From Acetatifactor sp. (GTDB lineage Bacteria; Bacillota; Clostridia; Lachnospirales; Lachnospiraceae): DNA of 64,000 bases. Below the pieces are notes generated by a model that was not told the DNA's origin, searched no databases, and saw only the letters and a program-made list of their open reading frames with translations. This document shows positions 44,343 through 51,532 of the stretch, one piece after another. Position 1 is the stretch's first letter. Each line of letters begins with the position of its first letter. The translations under genes and the position numbers were made by a program. Location: assembly GCA_022511465.1 (NCBI GenBank), contig JAFLRM010000006.1, positions 31,157 through 95,156 of the forward strand, read 5' to 3'.

Positions 44343-45056
44343 ATGCATCGCAGAAAACATAAACGCAAAAAGAATCATGTGGTGATTGTTACATCCGATG
44401 CTGTTGACGTGGGTATGAAACAATACCGTATTAGATCGTGGGTCTCCCGCACTATCACTTTTGTGTTATGTGTGTTGATTGGCATGGTGATCGGTTATTT
44501 TGTTTATGAGGAGAGGATATGGGGCGCAGCGCTGTCCCAAAATTCTGAACAGTCGGCGGCCCTCCAGGCGCTGGAGGAAGAGAAAGCGGCTCTTCAGGGA
44601 GAGGTAGAGGCACTGAATGAGCAGATCCGGATCCTGAGTGCCACTGTCAATGAAAAGGTACAGAGTGAGAGTGAGCTGACTGCCCAGTTGGAGCAGCAGA
44701 GTACTCCTTCGAAGCTCCCGCTTACCGGCGCTGCATCTGTAGAAGAGGTTTCGGAAGGGGATCCTATGTGTATCTTCACGGCATCTGTGGGATCGATGGT
44801 GGTAGCTACCGCCAGCGGTACGGTGATGTCAGTCAATGATGATGTGGACTATGGACACAACGTATGGATCGACCATGGAAACGGTTATATTACCATCTAT
44901 CGCAATAAGGGTGAGGCCACTGTCAAACAGGGTGATTCCGTAGTGCAGGGGACGACGCTCTTTGTGATAGGAAAGGATAACAATAAGTTAGGATATCAAA
45001 TGATGAAGGATAACTCATACATCGATCCGATGGAGTTGTTGTCCATCAGCGGCTAA
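44343..45056 (+). CDS. M23/LytM-like protein, probably catalytically inactive
   Basis: 237 aa. A basic cytosolic N-terminus is followed by one membrane helix (about 37-53), a coiled coil (about 62-118) and a LytM fold (about 143-232, TASVGSMVVATASGTVMSV...HGNGYITIYRN). The zinc ligands H-x3-D and H-x-H of active M23 peptidases are not seen; the final motif reads GYQMMKD. This resembles regulator or scaffold LytM proteins such as SpoIIQ. It lies 26 nt upstream of a bactofilin gene. Confidence 0.75.
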   Translation: MHRRKHKRKKNHVVIVTSDAVDVGMKQYRIRSWVSRTITFVLCVLIGMVIGYFVYEERIWGAALSQNSEQSAALQALEEEKAALQGEVEALNEQIRILSATVNEKVQSESELTAQLEQQSTPSKLPLTGAASVEEVSEGDPMCIFTASVGSMVVATASGTVMSVNDDVDYGHNVWIDHGNGYITIYRNKGEATVKQGDSVVQGTTLFVIGKDNNKLGYQMMKDNSYIDPMELLSISG

Positions 45057-45082
45057 AAGAAATATCAGCAATGGAGGGAAAA

Positions 45083-45637
45083 ATGTTGGGAAAGAAAAAT
45101 GCGGAAGTAAAAATTAGTACCCTGCTGGGACAAGGAGCTGAGATCAACGGTGATTTCAACGCGACAGGTTCTGCCCGTTTGGACGGAAAGGTTAACGGTA
45201 ATGTGAGTGTATCCGGAACATTGATCTTGGGGGCTGGAGGTGTAGTCAACGGAGACGTGACTGCGGACACTGTGGTGATTGGCGGTGAGATAGTCGGCAA
45301 CGTGAATGCGCCTACCAAGACAGAACTGACCGGCACTGCCAGAGTGTTGGGAGATATCACCACCAGCGTCATTGTGATCGATGAGCATGCGGTATTTCAG
45401 GGCAGGTGTGACATGAATCAGGAGGTGCCTGACAGAAAGGCCAGAAGCAATGCTGCAAAGGCGATACGCGCCGGAAGAAAAACTGCCAAGGCGGCCATTG
45501 CCGAGGCACTGAAGGAAGTGGAAGAGGAGGCTATGAAGGATGAGCAGTTTGGTGTGACAGAAAATGCAGAAGTTTCCGGGCAGGAACCTGCTTTTGGACA
45601 GTCATCTGAGCAAGAGTCATCCTCACAGGGATTTTAA
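45083..45637 (+). CDS. Bactofilin (polymer-forming cytoskeletal protein)
   Basis: 184 aa from the ATG at 45083 with GGAGGG at 45073-45078. The central bactofilin beta-helix domain (PF04519) is clear (about 12-110: EINGDFNATGSARLDGKVNG, VNGDVTADTVVIGGEIVGNV). The C-terminal tail is charged and Glu/Ser-rich. It polymerises without nucleotides and often positions wall enzymes. The neighbouring LytM-like gene fits such a pair. Confidence 0.9.
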   Translation: MLGKKNAEVKISTLLGQGAEINGDFNATGSARLDGKVNGNVSVSGTLILGAGGVVNGDVTADTVVIGGEIVGNVNAPTKTELTGTARVLGDITTSVIVIDEHAVFQGRCDMNQEVPDRKARSNAAKAIRAGRKTAKAAIAEALKEVEEEAMKDEQFGVTENAEVSGQEPAFGQSSEQESSSQGF

Positions 45638-45672
45638 AGCGGAGCGATCATGGTATCATAATTTTCATACAT

Positions 45673-45703
45673 AAAAAGAGTCATGGTTTTCATGGCTCTT
45701 TTG
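45673..45703 (+). terminator. Terminator after the bactofilin gene
   Basis: AAAAGAGTCATG (45674-45685) pairs with CATGGCTCTTTT (45691-45702) with one G-T pair. T and A runs on both sides could serve the convergent gene at 45726 as well. Confidence 0.75.
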
Positions 45704-45725
45704 CTTTCATATAAAATATTATGCG

Positions 45726-46019
45726 TTATTTATTCTCGCCTATTTTGGAAAATACCAGCTCATAACCATCGTTCCCATAATTGAGAGAGCGGTTGACACG
45801 GCTGATGGTGGCGGTTGATGCCCCTGTCTTTTCCGCGATCTCCAGATAAGTTTTGTGACTTTTTAGCATGGATGCGACCTCAAAGCGCTGTGACAGGGAT
45901 AAAAGCTCGTTGACGGTACACAGATCTTCAAAAAAACGATAGCACTCCTCGCGGTTTTCCAGACTTAAAATGGCATCAAAGAGAGCATCTACGGACTCGG
46001 TCTTGATCTTTTTATTCAT
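45726..46019 (-). CDS. YerC/YecD family TrpR-like regulator
   Basis: 97 aa with the TrpR-like fold of the YerC/YecD family. LCTVNELLSLSQRFEVASML and the helix-turn-helix TYLEIAEKTGASTATISRVNR are conserved features. It binds DNA. The ligand and targets are unknown. AGGAGTGTCCC precedes the ATG. Its 5' region (46020-46090) is rich in TTAA-type repeats that could be an operator. Confidence 0.88.
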   Translation of the reverse strand: MNKKIKTESVDALFDAILSLENREECYRFFEDLCTVNELLSLSQRFEVASMLKSHKTYLEIAEKTGASTATISRVNRSLNYGNDGYELVFSKIGENK

Positions 46020-46253
46020 GGGACACTCCTTTAAGACTTTTAGACATTAAAAATTTAATACATTAATTATTGACATTTTAACATATTAAAGTCGTGAAGT
46101 AAAGGTGCGGAAATTTTTCAAAAGAGAAATCTTTTTTGAAAGTTAGTGTTGTCATGTAGTTTTTGATACTATATAATAGAGTAAGCAGCCCACATGCTGT
46201 TGGCCGCAGGTGAGGTAGAATGTGAATACAGCCGCGGCAGAATGAGAGGTAAC

Positions 46254-46946
46254 ATGACGATCAACAATTCAGAAAATTTGCTGCAGAGCATTATGGAAAG
46301 CCTGGACAGGATCAGGCATATTGAACCGGATGATATACCTAATATAGACCTGTACATGGATCAGGTGACTACGTTTATGGACAGAAAGCTGCGTTCCTCG
46401 GCTCGTTATCCGGAGGAGGACAAGATCCTGACCAAGACAATGATCAACAATTACGCCAAGAATGATCTGCTGCCGCCGCCCGTGAAGAAGAAGTATTCCA
46501 AGGAGCATGTGCTGGTATTGATCTTTATCTATTATTACAAAAATATCCTTTCCATCAATGATATTCAGACATTGCTGCACCCGATCACGGAGCGCTTCTT
46601 CCAGAATGGGGAGGAGTTCAATTTGGAGAGTATCTATAGAGAAGTTTTTTCTCTGGAGGAAGAGACCGTGGAGCGTATGAAAGAGGATATCCGCGAGAAG
46701 TATGGGAAAGCGGAGGGTACTTTTATAAATGCTCCGGCGGACAGTGTGGAGTTCTTGAGGAAGTTTGCCTTTATCTGTGAGCTCAGCTTTGATGTATACA
46801 TGAAAAAGCTTTTGATCGAGAAACTTGTGGATGATCTGGGCAGGGAGATGGAAAAGAACACTTCTGCTGGAAAGAGTGAGAAGAAAGCCAAGAAGGATAA
46901 GGAGGTTAAAGCGGACAGTAATGAGGAGGGTACTCCTGTCATGTAA
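46254..46946 (+). CDS. DUF1836 protein
   Basis: 230 aa from the ATG at 46254 with GAGAGGT just upstream. The segment MINNYAKNDLLPPPVKKKYSKEHVLVLIFIYYYKNILS is typical of DUF1836 (PF08876), helical proteins with a MerR-like start, common in Clostridia. The C-terminus is a Lys-rich charged tail. The function is unknown. A DNA-binding role is possible. Confidence 0.8.
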   Translation: MTINNSENLLQSIMESLDRIRHIEPDDIPNIDLYMDQVTTFMDRKLRSSARYPEEDKILTKTMINNYAKNDLLPPPVKKKYSKEHVLVLIFIYYYKNILSINDIQTLLHPITERFFQNGEEFNLESIYREVFSLEEETVERMKEDIREKYGKAEGTFINAPADSVEFLRKFAFICELSFDVYMKKLLIEKLVDDLGREMEKNTSAGKSEKKAKKDKEVKADSNEEGTPVM

Positions 46947-47027
46947 AGATATGTTATGGCTTGCCAAAGAGGCTGTAGCAGTCTACAATATAGGTATGGA
47001 AGTCATTCAAAATAAACACAGAAAGGT

Positions 47028-47459
47028 ATGGTGGATAAGATGAAGGATGCAAATTGTGGATACTGTATGAGAGGAGAACTACTGGAAAAATTTGGCATTT
47101 TTATCTGTGAGCTGAAAGTCAGTAGCCTGATCCTTTTTAAGGAGCAGAGTAAGCCCGGCAGATGTATCGTGGCGTACAAGGATCACGTCAGTGAGATTGT
47201 GGATATCAGCGATGAGGAGAGAGATCTGTTTATGGCGGATGTGGCGCATGCAGCAAAGGCGATCCATGCAGCGTTCCACCCTGACAAGTTAAACTACGGC
47301 GCTTACGGAGATACCGGTTGTCATTTACATATGCATCTGGTGCCCAAGTACAAGGACGGCGACGAGTGGGGCGGCATCTTCCAGATGAATCCTCAGAAGA
47401 CATTCCTGACGGATGCAGAGTATCAGGAGATGATCGAGAAGATTAAGGCAAACTTATAA
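47028..47459 (+). CDS. HIT-family nucleotide hydrolase/transferase
   Basis: 143 aa. The histidine triad is HLHMHL (His99, His101, His103). The CGYC pair near residues 10-13 may bind zinc with an upstream His, as in Hint-type proteins. It probably hydrolyses nucleoside phosphoramidates or similar. GAAAGG is only 1 nt before the first ATG, so a GTG at 47031 or ATG at 47040 could be the true start. Confidence 0.9.
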   Translation: MVDKMKDANCGYCMRGELLEKFGIFICELKVSSLILFKEQSKPGRCIVAYKDHVSEIVDISDEERDLFMADVAHAAKAIHAAFHPDKLNYGAYGDTGCHLHMHLVPKYKDGDEWGGIFQMNPQKTFLTDAEYQEMIEKIKANL

Positions 47460-47545
47460 TTAGTATACTAGTGTGCAGTACACTGTGCACTGAGACAAGC
47501 GCACCTGCATAGGATAAAGCATCGAAACAAAATCGGGAGGATTTT

Positions 47546-48565
47546 ATGAGAAAAGATGCTTTTAAGAAAGCGGGTGCGCTTTTCTGTGTCGCGCTTCTAT
47601 TAGCTGTGACGTTGACCGGCTGCGGTGGCAAGGATGACAAGGGGACGGCTTCCAAGACAGAAGTCACCTTGAACGAGGTAGCGCATTCGATTTTTTATGC
47701 GCCCATGTATGTTGCGATTGAAGAGGGCTATTTTGAAGAGGCCGGAATTGATCTGACGCTGGTGACCGGTTTCGGAGCTGACAAAACCATGACAGCAGTG
47801 TTGACCGGAGAGGCTGATATCGGATTCATGGGAAGTGAGAGCACTATATACACCTATGCAGGCGGTACGGAGGACTATGTGGTCAATTTTGCACAGCTGA
47901 CCCAACGCGCCGGCAACTTTTTGGTATCCAGAGTGCCCATCGACAATTTTACCTGGGATATGCTCATAGGGAAAGATGTGTTGGGAGGCAGAGCGGGCGG
48001 AATGCCGGAGATGGTATTTGAGTACATTCTGGTGAAGAACGACATTGACCCCATGAATGATCTTAGCATCGATCAGAGCATCGATTTTGGTTCCACGGCG
48101 GCTGCTTTTTCCGGCGGACAGGGAGAATTCACGGTAGAGTTTGAGCCCCACGCGACCCTTCTGGAGCAGAAGGGGGACGGCTATGTGGTGGCTTCTCTGG
48201 GAGAGGATTCCGGCTATGTGCCTTACACCTCCTTTTCTGCTAAAAAGAGCTATCTGGAGAAGCATCCGGATGTTATTCAGGCGTTTACGGATGCATTACA
48301 GAAAGGAATGGATTATGTGCAGACGCACACTCCGGAAGAGATTGCGGAGGTTATTGCCCCTCAGTTTGAGGAGACTGATATTGAGACCATCACTACCATT
48401 ATACAGCGTTACTACGAGCAGGATACTTGGAAGGAGAATCTGATCTTTGAAAAGGACGCCTTTGATCTTCTGCAGAACATTCTGGATGATGCAAAGGTTC
48501 TGGAAAAGCGAGTGCCTTATGAGGAACTTGTGAATACGGAGTTTGCCACAAAAGCGGCAAAGTAA
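47546..48565 (+). CDS. ABC-type solute-binding lipoprotein (SsuA/NMT1-like)
   Basis: 339 aa. The signal ends in the lipobox LTGC. The mature protein matches the NMT1/THI5-like and SsuA/TauA solute-binding family (PF09084): SIFYAPMYVAIEEGYFEEAG, then GEADIGFMGSE. Such proteins deliver sulfonates, pyrimidines or similar to an ABC importer. No permease or ATPase gene follows: a terminator and a reverse gene come next, so it is an orphan. GGGAGG lies 6 nt before the ATG. Confidence 0.87.
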   Translation: MRKDAFKKAGALFCVALLLAVTLTGCGGKDDKGTASKTEVTLNEVAHSIFYAPMYVAIEEGYFEEAGIDLTLVTGFGADKTMTAVLTGEADIGFMGSESTIYTYAGGTEDYVVNFAQLTQRAGNFLVSRVPIDNFTWDMLIGKDVLGGRAGGMPEMVFEYILVKNDIDPMNDLSIDQSIDFGSTAAAFSGGQGEFTVEFEPHATLLEQKGDGYVVASLGEDSGYVPYTSFSAKKSYLEKHPDVIQAFTDALQKGMDYVQTHTPEEIAEVIAPQFEETDIETITTIIQRYYEQDTWKENLIFEKDAFDLLQNILDDAKVLEKRVPYEELVNTEFATKAAK

Positions 48566-48607
48566 AACAGCAAGTGCCACATTCCACGGGATATTCTCAA
48601 ATAAATA

Positions 48608-48640
48608 AGAAGCCTTGACAAAAGTGTCGAGGCTTCTTCC
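48608..48640 (+). terminator. Terminator after the solute-binding lipoprotein
   Basis: GAAGCCTTGACA (48609-48620) pairs with TGTCGAGGCTTC (48625-48636) with one G-T pair, loop AAAG, followed by TTCC. The T-run is short. Confidence 0.7.
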
Positions 48641-48662
48641 TGTTATGCATCATTATCTTGTT

Positions 48663-49160
48663 TTATTCTTCCATTTCCTTCTGAAGGAAGTTTTTGAGCG
48701 CCCACAGTTGCAATGCTTTGGCATTGACGCTGATCTTCTCCAAAGAGTCCAAAATTTTCTGAAAGGCAGGTGTCTCCTCGTCTGCGATCACTCCGTCCTC
48801 CGCGATGGAGATGAGAGAGGCGCGCATGGAGTCGATGTCCTTTAGGGAGCCTAATATCTTTAAGGACAATCGGTCAAAATCATCGATGGGCACCTCCGCA
48901 ACACTGTCACGGCCGATAGGGCATGCCCTGGAGCAGTAGAGATTGCACAGCTCTGGCGAGTTGTAGACCTTGGACATGGTTTTGACTTCTTCCGGATAGG
49001 GGGTGATGGTGTCCAGTTCACATCGGGCCAGCCTTGTGCGGTCAATGCCAAGAAGAGTCGATGCCTTCTCCCGGCTGCTTAAGTCGGGATTGATCTTTGC
49101 AGCTTCACAACGTGCAAGATAATACATGTTATCGGCGGCTTTTGTAGCTTTTTTTCCCAT
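48663..49160 (-). CDS. XRE-like helix-turn-helix protein with Cys cluster
   Basis: 165 aa. Residues about 1-65 resemble an XRE-type helix-turn-helix (SSREKASTLLGIDRTRLARCE). A cysteine cluster CNLYCSRACPIG (about 72-83) follows and could bind a metal or Fe-S cluster. The rest is helical. AAAGGA lies 11 nt before the ATG. Targets are unknown. Confidence 0.6.
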   Translation of the reverse strand: MGKKATKAADNMYYLARCEAAKINPDLSSREKASTLLGIDRTRLARCELDTITPYPEEVKTMSKVYNSPELCNLYCSRACPIGRDSVAEVPIDDFDRLSLKILGSLKDIDSMRASLISIAEDGVIADEETPAFQKILDSLEKISVNAKALQLWALKNFLQKEMEE

Positions 49161-49279
49161 ATTCTTATCAGTCCTTTTATTGTATCATGATATTAGGCTT
49201 TTTGACTCTTTTTCAGTTTAGTGGAAAAAATGTTTTTTGTAAAGTTTTTTGTTAGGAGAATATTATTTTTAGAAAGGAG

Positions 49280-49308
49280 TTGAGACAAACCTCAAAATTT
49301 GTTAAAAT
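49280..49308 (+). promoter_or_regulatory. Sigma-A-type promoter of the SPFH gene
   Basis: TTGAGA (49280-49285), 17 nt, TAAAAT (49303-49308), about 50 nt before the ATG. Confidence 0.55.
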
Positions 49309-49357
49309 GAAAAAAATGTGTATTGTTTTCAAAGCTTGACAATTGGAGGATGAGGAA

Positions 49358-50728
49358 ATGGGATTAATCAAGGCAGCCACAGATGCCATCAGCTCCATGA
49401 TGGCGGATCAGTGGAGAGAGTATTTTTATTGTGACGCCCTGCCGGACGGCGAGTTGATCGCCAAAGGTCAGAAGCGCGTGACAGCCGGGCGCAACAACAA
49501 TGTGAAAGGTGCGGAGAACATCATCACCAACGGTTCCATCATAGCGGTAAACGAGGGTCAGTGCATGATGATCGTAGATCAGGGCGGTATCGTGGAGCTG
49601 TGTGCGGATGCGGGCGAGTTTGTCTATGATGCTTCCACGGAGCCTACTGTATTCTACGGCGACTTGAGTGAGACCGTGATGAACACCTTTACCACCATGG
49701 CGAAGCGTTTCACTTTCGGAGGTAACACCGCCAAGGATCAGAGAGTATATTTTTTCAATACAAAGGAGAATTTTGGCAACCTTTTCGGAACGGCTAATCC
49801 GGTTCCCTTCCGTGTGGTGGATCCCAGCTGTTTTTTGGATATGGATGTCTCTCTTCGCTGCAACGGAGAATACTCTTTCAGACTGGTAGATCCCCTTCTG
49901 TTCTACAAGAACGTGTGCGGTAACGTGCCGGAGAATTATGACCGTACCAAGATGATGAGCCAGATGAAGGCGGAGTTGATGACAGCTCTGCAGCCCGCGT
50001 TTGCCAAGATTTCCGCTATGGGAATCATATACAGCGCCATCCCTGCCCACACCATGGAGCTGGCGCAGGCGCTGAATGAAGAGCTGAGCGCTACATGGAC
50101 GGAGTTAAGAGGTATTGAGATCGTCTCCATGAGCATCAACTCTATCAAGGCTTCGGAGGCGGACGAGAAGGCTATCAGAGAGGCACAGCAGGAAGCGCAG
50201 AAGAACAGAATGCTGAACGATCCGGGCAGAGCGGCAGCACATCTGGTGGGAGCGCAGGCAGAGGCTATGAAAGGTGCAGCCAACAATACCTCCGCCGGTC
50301 CCATTATGGCCTTTGCTGGAATGAATATTGCCGCGCAGGCAGGCGGTTTTGACGCAAATCAGCTGTTCCAGATGAATGCTCAGAATCAAGCCCAGATGGG
50401 TGGACAGCCTGCACCTCAGGCAACGCCCGATCCGACACCTCGCATGCAGGCTCCCGTGCTGGGATGGACCTGCAGCTGCGGTCATGCGGATAACAAGGGT
50501 AAGTTCTGTGCGGACTGCGGCAGTCCCAAGCCTGCGGACGCAGGATGGACCTGTAGCTGCGGCACGGTGAATCAGGGCAAGTTCTGTGTGGAATGTGGAG
50601 CGCAGAAGCCGGCGGGAGCGCCCCTGTACAAGTGTGACAAGTGCGGCTGGGAGCCGGAGGATCCTGCGCATCCACCCAAGTTCTGTCCGGAGTGCGGAGA
50701 TGCTTTTGACGAGAATGATAGGGTATAA
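49358..50728 (+). CDS. SPFH-domain protein with C-terminal zinc ribbons (YdjI-like)
   Basis: 456 aa. The ATG at 49358 follows GGAGGATGAGG. Residues about 30-290 form the SPFH/band-7-like domain of the YdjI (so-called virion core) family. A Gln/Pro-rich linker follows. The C-terminus has three Cys4 zinc ribbons (WTCSCGHADNKGKFCADCG, WTCSCGTVNQGKFCVECG and a last one near 425-450). In B. subtilis YdjI works with YdjG/YdjH and the PspA-like YdjF in membrane-stress response. The next gene fits the membrane partner, but no PspA gene is seen. Confidence 0.82.
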   Translation: MGLIKAATDAISSMMADQWREYFYCDALPDGELIAKGQKRVTAGRNNNVKGAENIITNGSIIAVNEGQCMMIVDQGGIVELCADAGEFVYDASTEPTVFYGDLSETVMNTFTTMAKRFTFGGNTAKDQRVYFFNTKENFGNLFGTANPVPFRVVDPSCFLDMDVSLRCNGEYSFRLVDPLLFYKNVCGNVPENYDRTKMMSQMKAELMTALQPAFAKISAMGIIYSAIPAHTMELAQALNEELSATWTELRGIEIVSMSINSIKASEADEKAIREAQQEAQKNRMLNDPGRAAAHLVGAQAEAMKGAANNTSAGPIMAFAGMNIAAQAGGFDANQLFQMNAQNQAQMGGQPAPQATPDPTPRMQAPVLGWTCSCGHADNKGKFCADCGSPKPADAGWTCSCGTVNQGKFCVECGAQKPAGAPLYKCDKCGWEPEDPAHPPKFCPECGDAFDENDRV

Positions 50729-50744
50729 TGATAGGAGATAGACC

Positions 50745-51521
50745 GTGAATAGAAATTTGATCGGGCTTATCGTAATTTTGGTGCTGCTGCTCATTCTTGC
50801 GGCGGTGATCTACGGGATGTATCGTTATATCCGCTGGGTCATTGCCGGCAAGGTGAGTCAATTTTCCAGAATGCTCTTTGGTACCGCCAATCTGATGCAG
50901 GGTATGCAGCAGCGCGAAAAAGAAGTGGCTAACACGCCCAAGTCCGTGGCATCGGCAACTAATCTCTATCTGCCCTCCATTATGAAAGATTTTCCGGAGT
51001 TTCACTACGATGAGATGAAGACTAGAGCAGAGAATGTGCTGACCTCCTTTTTGCGCAGCGTGGACACCCAGAATTCTACTCATTTGACAGAGGGTACGAA
51101 TGAACTGAGGGAGCAACTTCAAATGCGAATACAGACGCTTCAGATGGAGGATCAGAAGGAGCATTTCTCTGACATTCTGGTGCACCGCACGGAAATCAGG
51201 CAGTACCGTAAGGTAAAGGGCAGATGCAGCATTGTGTTTCAGTCAGCTGTGGAATATCTTCACTACTTAGAGAAAAGCGGCCGGATCTTAAAAGGCAAGC
51301 GGAACCTGAAGGAACAGGCCAAGTACAATGTGGAGCTGATCTACATACAGGATCGCGATACGGTGGAGAACCTGGGCGATTCCGGACTTGGGTTAAACTG
51401 TCCCAACTGTGGCGCACCGTTACCTGGTCTGGGCGCTAAAAAGTGTGCTTATTGTGACACACCGGTGGTGGAGTTTAACATCCGGACATGGAATTTCAGC
51501 AGCGTCAAAGAGACGAGATAA
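50745..51521 (+). CDS. Membrane protein with Tim44-like region and zinc ribbon
   Basis: 258 aa, GTG start. One N-terminal membrane helix (LIGLIVILVLLLILAAVIYG) is followed by a soluble helical/beta region (about 70-200, TNLYLPSIMKDFPEFHYDEM) resembling Tim44-like domains, and a Cys4 zinc ribbon (CPNCGAPLPGLGAKKCAYC). It lies 16 nt after the SPFH gene and is probably its membrane anchor. The function is inferred from the pairing. Confidence 0.7.
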   Translation: MNRNLIGLIVILVLLLILAAVIYGMYRYIRWVIAGKVSQFSRMLFGTANLMQGMQQREKEVANTPKSVASATNLYLPSIMKDFPEFHYDEMKTRAENVLTSFLRSVDTQNSTHLTEGTNELREQLQMRIQTLQMEDQKEHFSDILVHRTEIRQYRKVKGRCSIVFQSAVEYLHYLEKSGRILKGKRNLKEQAKYNVELIYIQDRDTVENLGDSGLGLNCPNCGAPLPGLGAKKCAYCDTPVVEFNIRTWNFSSVKETR

Positions 51522-51532
51522 ATGGAGCGGGC

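Noticed and set aside
47465..47500. Inverted repeat AGTGTGCAGT...ACTGTGCACT before the solute-binding gene
   Set aside because: The arms match at only 8 of 10 positions and no promoter is clear next to it. It could be a weak operator or the HIT gene terminator; support is too thin.
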